A stretch of DNA of 64,000 bases from the NCBI GenBank assembly GCA_964388495.1, contig CAYMAT010000001.1, positions 1 through 64,000 of the forward strand, read 5' to 3'. Shown here in pieces: positions 47,766 to 56,336 of this stretch (position 1 is the first letter of the stretch; every line of letters begins with the position of its first letter). The notes beneath the pieces are model-generated. The model made no database searches, was not told where the DNA came from, and worked only from the letters and a program-made list of their open reading frames with translations. Source of the stretch: CAYMAT01 sp964388495 (lineage in GTDB: Bacteria; Patescibacteriota; Gracilibacteria; Peribacterales; Peribacteraceae). The translations under genes and the position numbers were made by a program.

Positions 47766-49416
47766 CGGCGGCCATCGCCTCCACGCTCACGCGCGCGTCG
47801 TCCAGCATAATTTGCAGTCGCCGGATGCCTTTCCACGTGTTGGTCCCTATCCTGCAGGCGATATCCACTGGTCGGCGCAGGTGCATCACCAGGTGGCCAT
47901 GGCCAAAGCCGATGATGGACGTGTTGCCCAGTTTGGCTTGCAGGTGTTTTTTCTCCGCGCCCACGGTGCGCAGGTCCGTGAGCATCACGTTCCTGAGCAG
48001 GAAGCGGGGCTCCGCGTTCCCCTGGCCAAAAGGCTCCAGTGCCTCCAATCCGGCACACAGGGCCTCGCACACATGCGCGGGATCCAGCACGGCGTCCACT
48101 CCCAGGAGCGGCACCGTGGCTTCCTCGGGCACATGCATGCGTGCGTCGTTCGCCAAAAAATCCCTTAACTCGGCAAATTTTTCCCGGTCAAAGGTGCAGC
48201 CGGCAGCCATGGCGTGTCCTCCGCAGTCGATGAGCAGGTGGCGCGCGCGATGCAGCGCGGCCGTCACGTCATAGCCCGGAATGCCGCGGAGCGATGCCGT
48301 GCAGCGTCCGCCGTCCACCGCGGCGACCAGCGTGGGTTTGCACAAGTTCTCACACAGCTTGCCGGCTAAAAGCCCGCACACGCCCGCCGTGCACTCCTCG
48401 TCCACAATGCAGATGAACGGATCCCCCAGGCTCTCGTGCGTTTCCACTCCTTCCATGAGCGAGTTCACCAGGCTCTGCCGCTGCTGGTTCAATGTCTCCA
48501 GCTCCAGCAGCGCCTGCGGGTCTCCCAAGAGCGCCTGCAGCGCGATGTGCGGATCCGCCATGCGTCCTGCCGCGTTGATGCGCGGTGCCAGGCGGAAGCC
48601 GATATCGCGACTGGTGTAGGGAGGCGTGAGGCCCGCCTGCAGGCAGAGGAGGCGCAGAGGACCCTGTGCCGATTGCAGCGCGCGCAGACCCTGCTGCACC
48701 AGCGAACGGTTGCCATCGCGCAATTCCACCACGTCCGCCACCGTGCCGATGGCGGCCAGCGTCATGTCCGTGTCACGGTCCTGCCATTGGGCGTTCCCCG
48801 CGCGTTGTTCGTACATTTCCACAAAACTCCATGCCACGCCCGCACCGCAGGGGGCAGCGGCCATGGCTGCTCCCTCCACGCGCAGATCGGGGTGCAGAAT
48901 GGCGTGGGCGTCCGGCAGTTCCCGCGGGAGGGTGTGGTGATCCAGGATCACCACGTCCATTCCTAATTTTTTGGCTTCCAAAACAGAATCTTTTGCGGTT
49001 ACGCCGGTGTCTACGGTGAGGAGCAAGGTCACTCCGTTACGCGCGAATTCCTGCACATGCGCCTGGCGCAGTCCGTAACCTTCCGTCAAACGGTTGGGCA
49101 GGCGGATGCAGGGTTGCACGCCGTGGCGGCGTAGAAAGCGCGTGAGGATGGCCGTTCCGGTCACGCCGTCGCAGTCGTAGTCTCCAAAAACACCCATGCG
49201 TTCCGCGCTTGCAAGCGCCTTTGTCACCCGTACCAGCGCCTTGTCACAGTCGCGGAATGTCCGTGCGTCCATGCCGGCGCGTCCGGCGGATGTATCATCT
49301 ATGCCGCGGTGGAGCAGAAAGTGCCCCAGGATCTCTTCCACCGATTCCAGAGGTTCCCGCAGCGCGTGCTGCGACGGGAACACCCAGCGCCTCCCCGTGA
49401 ACGAAATCTGATCGTG
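47758..49416 (-). CDS. recJ: single-stranded-DNA exonuclease RecJ
   Basis: 5'-3' exonuclease of recombination and mismatch repair. 552 residues. DHH-family motifs are GVFGDYDCDGVTGTAIL (motif I with two Asp), MDVVILDHHTLPREL (the DHH motif) and, in the DHHA1 domain, LIDCGGHAMAAGCTF. APRINAAGRMADP is also conserved. Start: ATG before HDQISFTGRRW; a further ATG seven codons upstream is possible. Shortly upstream lies an assembly gap. Confidence 0.94.
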   Translation of the reverse strand, partial: HDQISFTGRRWVFPSQHALREPLESVEEILGHFLLHRGIDDTSAGRAGMDARTFRDCDKALVRVTKALASAERMGVFGDYDCDGVTGTAILTRFLRRHGVQPCIRLPNRLTEGYGLRQAHVQEFARNGVTLLLTVDTGVTAKDSVLEAKKLGMDVVILDHHTLPRELPDAHAILHPDLRVEGAAMAAAPCGAGVAWSFVEMYEQRAGNAQWQDRDTDMTLAAIGTVADVVELRDGNRSLVQQGLRALQSAQGPLRLLCLQAGLTPPYTSRDIGFRLAPRINAAGRMADPHIALQALLGDPQALLELETLNQQRQSLVNSLMEGVETHESLGDPFICIVDEECTAGVCGLLAGKLCENLCKPTLVAAVDGGRCTASLRGIPGYDVTAALHRARHLLIDCGGHAMAAGCTFDREKFAELRDFLANDARMHVPEEATVPLLGVDAVLDPAHVCEALCAGLEALEPFGQGNAEPRFLLRNVMLTDLRTVGAEKKHLQAKLGNTSIIGFGHGHLVMHLRRPVDIACRIGTNTWKGIRRLQIMLDDARVSVEAMAAVS

Positions 49417-49453
49417 CATTGGCGCCCACGGTAGCACGCCGGGCCCCAGGAAC

Positions 49454-49463
49454 NNNNNNNNNN
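49454..49463. other. assembly gap (10 N), no visible end overlap
   Basis: Left flank ends CCCCAGGAAC and right flank begins TTTTGGCTC; they share nothing obvious. It lies between the recJ start and the stop of the next leftward gene, so recJ's promoter region and possibly some sequence are missing. Confidence 0.7.
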
Positions 49464-49571
49464 TTTTGGCTCACAGAGCGGACCGGCGCGGTTCCGATGG
49501 GCTGCAGAACGCCGAAAAAAAGGTTCAAACGACCCTTGGCATGTGTTCGTTTTTTGTCGCGGCGAGCCGGA

Positions 49572-50078
49572 TTAGGCCCCCCGCACAAATTTCTCCATCA
49601 GCCGCGCGCGGCGCAGCGTCCACAGGGTGGCACCCACCATCGTCACAATGACCAGCGTGGATTCCGGACCCGAACCGGCAAGCGGCGTGCGGCCGTACGT
49701 TCCCGTGGAAGCCAGGAAGCCCGTGCGGAGAAGCATCTGTTCCTGGGCAATGCGCTCCAGCAGACGGTTGCTGACGGAATCACCACCGATATCCTGCGGT
49801 GTCACAGACTGACCAATGGGCACCTGCGTCTGGGGCGGCAGCTGATCGGCAACGGGCTCCGGATCCCAGGGGGAGGTGACCATGGAAGGATGACGATCGA
49901 TATTCTGCTGTGTCTGGAGTTCCGCGGCCCACTGTGCACCGCGCTGGTGTCCGGGGCGGAGGAAGGAACTCTGCTCCTGTTGCAGGCCCTGCTCCGGGGA
50001 GAGGTACGCCTGGCCCAGTCCCACGGCGGGGACCACGATTCCGGCGATGATGGCTATGGATGTGAGTGTTGCGCGCAT
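49572..50078 (-). CDS. exported protein with sortase-like C-terminal signal
   Basis: 168 residues. A signal peptide (TLTSIAIIAGIVVPAVGLGQA) is followed by a Gln/Pro-rich middle. The end has PLAGSGPES, a hydrophobic helix (TLVIVTMVGATLWTL) and a basic tail (RRARLMEKFVRG). LAGSG followed by helix and positive tail resembles the LAxTG class of sortase sorting signals; sortase use is inferred. No sortase gene is in the window. A TATAAT box ends 8 bases before the ATG. Confidence 0.7.
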   Translation of the reverse strand: MRATLTSIAIIAGIVVPAVGLGQAYLSPEQGLQQEQSSFLRPGHQRGAQWAAELQTQQNIDRHPSMVTSPWDPEPVADQLPPQTQVPIGQSVTPQDIGGDSVSNRLLERIAQEQMLLRTGFLASTGTYGRTPLAGSGPESTLVIVTMVGATLWTLRRARLMEKFVRGA

Positions 50079-50181
50079 ATCAAAGTATTATAGCCGAAAC
50101 CGGGTTTTTCCGCAATATGGCCGTTCCTTCTTCCACAGTGAAAAGATGCCTTATTTTGGCTTATTTAAGGGCTAAATCAGA

Positions 50182-51201
50182 TTAACAGTTGGGTTTCCTG
50201 TCCAGGAGGCACTTGTAGAACTCCTGGTCATCCAGCACGCCGTCGCCGTCCGTATCGCGCAGGCGGGGGTCCGTTTCACCGGGGTCCACCTTGCCGTTCA
50301 GGTTTTTGTCCTCGCCAATCCATTTGCCGTACGGGACATCCATGCAGTTTTTGCCCTGATTGTCGTTGCAGATCTCGCGGACCTTGAAAACCCGGCAGTA
50401 GCCGTCGCACAAGCCGTCACCGTCACTGTCTTTGCTGGTGGGTGAGGTTTCATTGGAATCGATCTGTCCGTCCTGGTTGGCGTCTTCAATGCCGTCGATG
50501 AGCCCGTCGCCGTCCGTATCGCGCAGGGTGGGATTGGTCTTGTTCATGAATACTTCCTTGCCGTCGTCCAGGCCGTCACCGTCACTGTCGGTAATGTACG
50601 GACTGGTTCCGTATTTGCGCTCCATTTTGCTGTTGAGCCCGTCGCCGTCCACATCGGTACCTATGGCCAGTTCTTTGTCGCTCATGATGTAACACGTCAT
50701 TCCCCCGTGCATGATGTCCAGCTGGTGGCGGATGGGTGAGGGTGCGGCAATGCCTTTGCTGTGATCGGGCGGGGCAAAGGGGCTGACGCGGTCCAGGAGA
50801 TCTTCCTGTTTGCGGCGCCAGTCGCGTTCCGCCTCGGACAAAAACAGCTTCCCCGGGAAACCGTTGGTCTGCGTGCGGTTCAGCGGGTCATTGTCGTCGT
50901 CCAGGCAGTAGCCCCAGTACCGGACGTCCTCATTGGATTGCAGCAGCGTCTCGCGATGGATGTCCTGCACGTTTACCGGGATATGGAAGAACACGTTCAT
51001 GCGCGCGGGGATGGTCGATCCGCTGCTCACATCCGGCTCCCAGATGGTGCGCCACTTGTTGGTCACTTCCGGCTGATCCACCACTTTGGCAAAAACAATG
51101 CTCCATCCCCCCCGCGCGGGCAGGGCAATCAGGATCATGAGCACGGCCGCGGCCAAGACGATCAGGAGGGCATGCCGGTGGATCCGGGATTGGAGGTTCA
51201 T
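50182..51201 (-). CDS. membrane-anchored protein with calcium-binding type 3 thrombospondin repeats
   Basis: 339 residues. An N-terminal helix (ALLIVLAAAVLMILIAL) anchors or exports it. From about residue 185 it carries repeated Asp-rich motifs: GTDVDGDGLNSKMERKYGTS, DSDGDGLDDGKEVF, DTDGDGLIDGIED, DSDGDGLCDGYC, DTDGDGVLDDQEF. These are TSP3-type calcium-binding repeats found in stalk-like surface proteins. The N-terminal 150 residues match no family. A TATAAT box lies 14 bases before the ATG. Confidence 0.85.
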   Translation of the reverse strand: MNLQSRIHRHALLIVLAAAVLMILIALPARGGWSIVFAKVVDQPEVTNKWRTIWEPDVSSGSTIPARMNVFFHIPVNVQDIHRETLLQSNEDVRYWGYCLDDDNDPLNRTQTNGFPGKLFLSEAERDWRRKQEDLLDRVSPFAPPDHSKGIAAPSPIRHQLDIMHGGMTCYIMSDKELAIGTDVDGDGLNSKMERKYGTSPYITDSDGDGLDDGKEVFMNKTNPTLRDTDGDGLIDGIEDANQDGQIDSNETSPTSKDSDGDGLCDGYCRVFKVREICNDNQGKNCMDVPYGKWIGEDKNLNGKVDPGETDPRLRDTDGDGVLDDQEFYKCLLDRKPNC

Positions 51202-51269
51202 GTGTGTTTCCGCTTATTATATCACTTTTCCTTGGCATCTTGAAGCCTTTTCTTTGGTATTATGGGTGC

Positions 51270-52364
51270 ATGGCCAGGGATCCCTATGACGTGCTCGGCG
51301 TGCCCAAATCCGCTTCCGCGGATCAGATCAAGCAGGCCTACCGCAAGCTCAGCAAGGAACTCCACCCTGATAAGCACAAGGGCGACAAGGCGGCTGAGGA
51401 AAAATTCAAGGAGGTGAACAAGGCGTATGAAATCCTCAGCGATCCGCAGAAGAAACAGGCCTTCGACCAGTTTGGCGAGGCGGGCGTCAACGGCGGCGCC
51501 GGATTTGGCGGCGGAGGCGGGGGGTTTGGAGGATTCGACTTCAGCGGTTTCCAGCAGCAGGGGGGGCGCATGGATTTTGGCGACATCTTCGACACGTTCT
51601 TTGGCGGAGGCGGCGGGCGCCGCGCCAAGCCGGATAACCAGGGCAGCGACCGCGAGGTGGAAATCACGCTCACATTGCTGGAGGCCGTGCAGGGCGGGGA
51701 GCGCACCATTACCGTGCGGCTTCTGCGTTCGTGTTCCGCGTGCAAGGGCACCGGCGCCAAAGAGGGCTCCAAACTGGAGATCTGCAAGGAGTGCGGGGGC
51801 GCGGGTTCCGTGACGCGGAGGTCGCAGTCGTTCTTTGGCATGGTGCAGCAGACGGTCATCTGCCCCGCGTGCCACGGTTCCGGGAAAGTTCCGGAGAAAA
51901 AATGCTCTTCCTGCGACGGGGAGGGGCGCAGGGCGGAGGACGCCACCATCACCTTCGATATCCCCGCGGGTATCGACGACGGTCAGCGGCTGCGTCTGCG
52001 CGGCCAGGGTGACGCGGGGCGCCAGGGCGGTCCCGCGGGCGACCTGTATGTCCGGATCCGCGTCAAAGAGGATTCGCGCTTTGTCCGTGACGGAGCGGAT
52101 GTCCGCTCGTCCTTCTCCATCTCGGTACCGGATGCCGTCCTGGGCACGGAGATCCAGGTTGAGACGGTCAATGGCCCGGTCACACTCAAGATCCCCGCCG
52201 GCACGCAGAGCGGCCAGGAGTTCCGCATCAAGGGTAAAGGCATTCCGGTTCTGGGAAGCTCCAAGCATGGAGACCATTACGTGACGGTGACGGTGGAAAT
52301 TCCCGGGAAGATCAGTAAAGAAGAGAAGAGGCTCTTGGAAGAATGGAGAGCATTGCAGAAGTGA
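51270..52364 (+). CDS. dnaJ: chaperone DnaJ
   Basis: Co-chaperone that stimulates DnaK. 364 residues. The J domain includes KELHPDKHKGDKAAEEKF with His-Pro-Asp. A Gly/Phe-rich linker (GFGGGGGGFGGFDFSGF) follows, then four zinc-finger motifs CSACKGTG, CKECGGAG, CPACHGSG and CSSCDGEG and the C-terminal substrate domains. A TATTAT box ends 6 bases before the ATG, selecting it over an upstream frame. dnaK and grpE are not adjacent. The stop codon lies in the first unit of a period-9 repeat. Confidence 0.96.
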   Translation: MARDPYDVLGVPKSASADQIKQAYRKLSKELHPDKHKGDKAAEEKFKEVNKAYEILSDPQKKQAFDQFGEAGVNGGAGFGGGGGGFGGFDFSGFQQQGGRMDFGDIFDTFFGGGGGRRAKPDNQGSDREVEITLTLLEAVQGGERTITVRLLRSCSACKGTGAKEGSKLEICKECGGAGSVTRRSQSFFGMVQQTVICPACHGSGKVPEKKCSSCDGEGRRAEDATITFDIPAGIDDGQRLRLRGQGDAGRQGGPAGDLYVRIRVKEDSRFVRDGADVRSSFSISVPDAVLGTEIQVETVNGPVTLKIPAGTQSGQEFRIKGKGIPVLGSSKHGDHYVTVTVEIPGKISKEEKRLLEEWRALQK

Positions 52365-52444
52365 CCAAGGTTTCCGAAGTGACCGAAGTTACCGACGTAA
52401 AAAACCTCGGACACCTCGGTTTCTTCGGTCATATCGGTCACCTC
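52361..52444. repeat. period-9 palindromic intergenic repeat, copy 3
   Basis: Units GTGACCAAG, GTTTCCGAA, GTGACCGAA, GTTACCGAC, then the reverse sense CTCGGACAC, CTCGGTTTC, TTCGGTCAT, ATCGGTCAC. The halves are complementary and could fold into a hairpin, possibly serving as a bidirectional terminator for the convergent dnaJ and jag genes. Confidence 0.75.
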
Positions 52445-52999
52445 TTAAATGTCCAAATTCTCCAACCCGTCATCCTTACTGATCACGGGTGAGAGCTCCT
52501 CGCTGCTTCCTCCCGCAGAGGGCTTCACGTTCTTCTCGTTCTTGAGGCGGATCACCACCTGGCGGTAGTCGCCCTCTCCCACGCTTTCCGTGGTGAAGTC
52601 GGCCAGGGACGGCGTGCTGGAGATGTGCGTGTGCACCACGCGGCGGAAGTACGGGCTCATGGGCGCCAGCGCGATGCGCGACCCCGTGCGACGCACAAAG
52701 TCGGCTTTCTGCTCCGCGATGTTGCGCACCTTGTCTTCCTGCATGCGGCGGTAGCCGTCCACGTCCACCACAATGAACGGCGCCTTCTCGCTCTTCTCCT
52801 TTGCGCGCACGATGGACTTGATCAGGTGCTGCAGGGAGTTGAGTGTCTCGCCGTGCCAGCCGATGATGCGGCTGGCGGAGTTGCTGACGTTTTGCACGCG
52901 CATGATGTTTCCCTCCTCCTTCTTCACCGAAATGGAATCGAAGGGAAGCGAGAGCATCGTGAGCAGCGTGCCGAGGGTGTCCTGGATGAATTTGTCCAT
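52445..52999 (-). CDS. jag: Jag/KhpB RNA-binding protein (KH-R3H)
   Basis: 184 residues. The KH-type domain is at about 50-90 (NSASRIIGWHGETLNSLQHLI) and the R3H domain at about 115-165 (KADFVRRTGSRIALAPMSPYFRRVVHTHISS...TESVGEGDYRQVVI), with the conserved Arg-x3-His. It binds RNA and is linked to envelope growth in Gram-positive relatives (Jag/EloR). The usual partner gene yidC is not in the window. The start is the ATG of MDKFIQDTLG. Confidence 0.92.
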   Translation of the reverse strand: MDKFIQDTLGTLLTMLSLPFDSISVKKEEGNIMRVQNVSNSASRIIGWHGETLNSLQHLIKSIVRAKEKSEKAPFIVVDVDGYRRMQEDKVRNIAEQKADFVRRTGSRIALAPMSPYFRRVVHTHISSTPSLADFTTESVGEGDYRQVVIRLKNEKNVKPSAGGSSEELSPVISKDDGLENLDI

Positions 53000-53065
53000 A
53001 AGCAATCGGGATTGGGGGAATAGTAGCAGCAATTCCTGAATGTAAAACATCAATCATTTTTCTAC

Positions 53066-53095
53066 GAAAGAAGCCTCCTGAGGGAGGCTTCTATT
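53066..53095. terminator. hairpin between HU and jag genes
   Basis: AGAAGCCTCC and GGGAGGCTTCT form a 10-bp stem; TATTTTTG follows on the plus strand and a shorter T run (CTTCTTTC) on the minus strand. It probably ends the leftward HU transcript, although the better T run points the other way. Confidence 0.6.
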
Positions 53096-53161
53096 TTTGT
53101 CGACTTTACGAAGCGCGGGTTTCCCGCACTGGAGCAGCACCTCAGGCGGCCCTTTCACTCT

Positions 53162-53437
53162 TTAGCGAACTGCGTCCTTGAGCGTCTTGCCGGCCTTGAA
53201 GGACGGAACCTTCATGGCGGGGATGCTGATGCGCTGCGAGGGGTTGCGGGGGTTCACACCCATGCGAGCGGCGCGGCTGCTCAGTTTGAACGTGCCGAAT
53301 CCCGTGATGGTGACGGGCTGACCTTTCTTGAGGTTCTTCACGACGATATTGATGAGCGCCTGGAGAGCGTCACCGGCTGCGCGCTTCGTGATGCCGGAAG
53401 CATCCGCGATGGCGGCAATGAGGTCCTGCTTGGACAT
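53162..53437 (-). CDS. HU-family DNA-binding protein
   Basis: 91 residues, a standard HU/IHF chain. MSKQDLIAAIADASGITKRAAGDALQALI is the helical base, and GFGTFKLSSRAARMGVNPRNPSQRISIP is the DNA-clasping arm with the tip Arg-Asn-Pro. It compacts and bends DNA. The start is the ATG of MSKQDL; an upstream extension was rejected. A hairpin lies downstream and a region rich in inverted repeats upstream. Confidence 0.95.
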   Translation of the reverse strand: MSKQDLIAAIADASGITKRAAGDALQALINIVVKNLKKGQPVTITGFGTFKLSSRAARMGVNPRNPSQRISIPAMKVPSFKAGKTLKDAVR

Positions 53438-53779
53438 AATAAGGGAGGGGGAGAAAGTAGAACCAACCTGTAGGCTAGCGGAGTTTTGGGCTTCTGCAAG
53501 CCGAGGCAACCCAGTTTTTGGCTTGCGCAAGGGAAGAACTGTAACTTTGGCCTACAGAAGCCAAAATATTTGATCACTTCGCGTGCTCGCCGCTTCGTTT
53601 GGAGATCTACGGCGTCCTGAGGCCTTTCTCTGTCAATCCGATTAGACTCGGTTCTTTCTGCTTTTGAACCGTCAAAGATGGCTCGTGCTGCACCAAAACG
53701 CCAGTCTGGCGCCGGAACCTCTTTGACAGCGCCTCCCACTCCTCATAGTCTTCGCGCTCAGTTCTCCTCCTTATTAATA
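53438..53779. promoter_or_regulatory. 342-base region between HU and topA with nested inverted repeats
   Basis: Near the HU side CTGTAGGC pairs with GCCTACAG, TTTTGGGCTTCTG with CAGAAGCCAAAA, and TTCTGCAAGCC with GGCTTGCGCAAG, all within 53465-53565. They could be a control region for HU or a folded RNA. The topA side has an open frame without protein character that I take as non-coding. Confidence 0.45.
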
Positions 53780-56212
53780 GTGTCAAAACATCTCGTCATT
53801 GTGGAAAGTCCCACCAAGGCCAAGACCATCAAACGGTTCTTGGGTAAGGATTACATCGTGGAGGCCAGCATGGGGCACATCCGCGATTTGCCCAGTTCCA
53901 CCATCGCCGTGGACACGGAGGGTGACTTTGAGCCGGAGTACGAGATTCCGGAGGAGAAGAAGGGCGTCGTGAAAAAACTGAAGGACGCGCTCAAGGAGGC
54001 CGATGACCTGTGGATCGCGACTGATGAAGACCGCGAAGGAGAAGCGATCGGCTGGCACCTCACGCAGGTGCTCAAGCAGGACGAAACCAAGGTGAAGCGC
54101 ATCGTGTTCCATGAGATCACGGACAGCGCCATCAAGGCCGCGGTGGAAAATCCCCGCACCATCGATATGAAGCTTGTGGACGCGCAGCAGGCACGCCGCG
54201 TGCTGGACCGTCTGGTGGGTTACACGCTCTCTCCGTTCCTCTGGAAAAAAGTCTACCGAGGGCTCTCTGCCGGACGCGTGCAGTCCGTGGCCGTGCGCAT
54301 CATCGTGGACCGCGAGCGCGAGATCCGCGCATTCGTGCCCGTGGAATACTGGACCGTAGACGCGCTGCTGGAGAATTCCGGCAAGCAGTCATTCACCGCC
54401 CACCTGCAGAAAAAGGGCGGCAAGAAATTCGAGATGCACAGCAAGGAGGATGTGGACCAGGTGCTCAGGGACATGCAGAGCGCGTCGTTCAGCGTCGCGA
54501 GTATCGAAGAAAAGGAAATCAAAAAGACGCCTCCCGCCCCCTTCACCACGTCCACGCTGCAGCAGGAGGGCTCGCGCAAGCTGGGCTTCTCCGTCAAGCA
54601 GACGATGGTGGTGGCACAGCAGCTCTACGAAGGTATCCACCTGGGCAAGACCGAGGGCATGACGGGTCTCATCACCTACATGCGTACGGACTCGGTCAAT
54701 TTGAGCGAAAAGGCCATCACCGACTGCACGGCCACCATCGGCAAGCTGTACGGCCGCGAGTACATCCTGAGCGAGCCCCGCAAATACAAGACCAAGGCCA
54801 AGGGTGCGCAGGAGGCGCACGAAGCCATCCGCCCCACGGAGGTCAGCCGCACGCCGGATTCGCTCAAGGACGTTTTGGACCACGCACAGCTCAAGCTCTA
54901 CACGCTCATCTGGAACCGCACCATGGCCACGCAGATGGCCGCTGCGGAGCTGAAGCGCGTGGGGGCCGACATCGCCGCGGGTGACTACACCTTCCGCGCC
55001 ACGGGCCAGACCATCACGTTCGATGGCTATCTCCGCGTCTACCAGGAAGGCCGTGATGAAGGCGAGGCGAAGACGGAGGAAAACGACGACGAGAACGCCA
55101 TCCTCCCCCCGCTCCACGAGGGCGAGGCGCTCAACTTGGTAGAGGCGCTCAAGTCCGAACAGCACTTCACCAAGCCGCCCCCACGCTACACGGAGGCGAG
55201 CCTTGTGAAGAAAATGGAAGAGGAGGGCATTGGCCGTCCCAGCACGTACGCGCCCACCATCAGCACCATCCAGGCGCGCGGTTACATCACCAAGGAGGGC
55301 AAACAGCTCATCCCGCAGGATGTCGCCTTTATGGTCACGGATCTCCTCTCCGAGCATTTCCCGGACATCGTGGACATGGCGTTTACCGCAACCATGGAGC
55401 AGTCGCTGGATAGCATCGCCGAGGGTGAGGTGACCAGCCCGTCCTTTCTGCGCGGCTTCTACGGACCGTTCCAGAAACTGGTGAAGGAAAAAACCGATGC
55501 TATCCAAAAGAAGGACGTCATGAAGGAGCGTGAGGTGGGTATCGATCCCGTCTCGGGTCTGCCGGTCATCGCGCGCATCGGCCGCTTTGGTCCGTATGTG
55601 CAGCTGGGTCGGTTTGATCCCAACGCGGAAGCCAAGGAAGAACCGGCTCCGTCCGCTGAGGCGGACTCCGCTGCGGTGAAGGGCAAGAAAGGCAAGAAGC
55701 CGAAAAAGCCCAAGAAGGTGAAGATCAAGTTGAAGAGTGCATCGCTCCCCAAAGGCGTGTCCGTGGATACCGTGACTTTTGAGCAAGCATTAGGGCTCCT
55801 CAGCTTCCCCAAAGAACTGGGTCTCTATAACGGCGCCCCGCTCACGGTGCTGCTCGGCCGCTTTGGCCCGTACATCAAGTGCGGAGAAGTCTCCGCATCG
55901 CTCAAAGACCGCGACCCCACCACTGTCACTTTGGAGGACGCCATCGGTATCCTGACCGCTACCAAAGAGCAGCGCGAGCAGGCGGCAAAGCCCCTCAAGG
56001 AACTGGGCACGGATCCGGAGAGCAAAGGCGCCATCACCATCAAGACCGGCCGCTTTGGTCCCTACATCACGGACGGCAAGACCAACGTGAGTCTGGGCAA
56101 AAAGCTGACGCCGGAGGCTGTTACTCCAGAGATCGCCATTGAGATGCTCGCCAAAAAGCGCGCCGCACCGCCCAGCAAATGGAAGGGGAAGGGTGGGTGG
56201 AAGAAGAAGTAA
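53780..56212 (+). CDS. topA: DNA topoisomerase I
   Basis: Relaxes negative supercoils. 810 residues. The TOPRIM domain starts KHLVIVESPTKAKTIKRFLG and has DLWIATDEDREGEAIGWHL. The active-site Tyr is about residue 300 in GLITYMRTDSVNLS. EEGIGRPSTYAPTISTIQ follows. After it, three Gly-Arg-Phe-Gly-Pro-Tyr C-terminal repeats replace zinc fingers (RIGRFGPYVQLG, LLGRFGPYIKCG, KTGRFGPYITDG), and the tail is very basic. GTG at SKHLVIV was preferred; an ATG 34 codons upstream is possible. Confidence 0.95.
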   Translation: MSKHLVIVESPTKAKTIKRFLGKDYIVEASMGHIRDLPSSTIAVDTEGDFEPEYEIPEEKKGVVKKLKDALKEADDLWIATDEDREGEAIGWHLTQVLKQDETKVKRIVFHEITDSAIKAAVENPRTIDMKLVDAQQARRVLDRLVGYTLSPFLWKKVYRGLSAGRVQSVAVRIIVDREREIRAFVPVEYWTVDALLENSGKQSFTAHLQKKGGKKFEMHSKEDVDQVLRDMQSASFSVASIEEKEIKKTPPAPFTTSTLQQEGSRKLGFSVKQTMVVAQQLYEGIHLGKTEGMTGLITYMRTDSVNLSEKAITDCTATIGKLYGREYILSEPRKYKTKAKGAQEAHEAIRPTEVSRTPDSLKDVLDHAQLKLYTLIWNRTMATQMAAAELKRVGADIAAGDYTFRATGQTITFDGYLRVYQEGRDEGEAKTEENDDENAILPPLHEGEALNLVEALKSEQHFTKPPPRYTEASLVKKMEEEGIGRPSTYAPTISTIQARGYITKEGKQLIPQDVAFMVTDLLSEHFPDIVDMAFTATMEQSLDSIAEGEVTSPSFLRGFYGPFQKLVKEKTDAIQKKDVMKEREVGIDPVSGLPVIARIGRFGPYVQLGRFDPNAEAKEEPAPSAEADSAAVKGKKGKKPKKPKKVKIKLKSASLPKGVSVDTVTFEQALGLLSFPKELGLYNGAPLTVLLGRFGPYIKCGEVSASLKDRDPTTVTLEDAIGILTATKEQREQAAKPLKELGTDPESKGAITIKTGRFGPYITDGKTNVSLGKKLTPEAVTPEIAIEMLAKKRAAPPSKWKGKGGWKKK

Positions 56213-56213
56213 A

Positions 56214-56289
56214 TGGCAGGCGCGGTAGGGCTCGAACCTACGACCCCAGGTTTTGGAGACCTGTGCTCTACCAGCTGAGCTACGCGCCT
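56214..56289 (-). tRNA. tRNA-Trp (anticodon CCA)
   Basis: Minus strand: acceptor AGGCGCG/CGCGCCT, G73 and an encoded CCA; D stem GCTC/GAGC; anticodon stem CAGGT/ACCTG around CTCCAAA, giving CCA; T stem GTAGG/CCTAC around TTCGAGC. All arms are intact. Its 3' end lies two bases beyond the topA stop on the opposite strand. Confidence 0.97.
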
Positions 56290-56336
56290 AGGTCGGCAGT
56301 ACTGTACTAGGACTTCTTATGATTTGGAACGGCTGT

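Noticed and set aside
54389..55786. 465-codon minus-strand frame under topA
   Set aside because: Shadow of topA, Arg/Leu/His-rich without domains, while topA shows every family motif.
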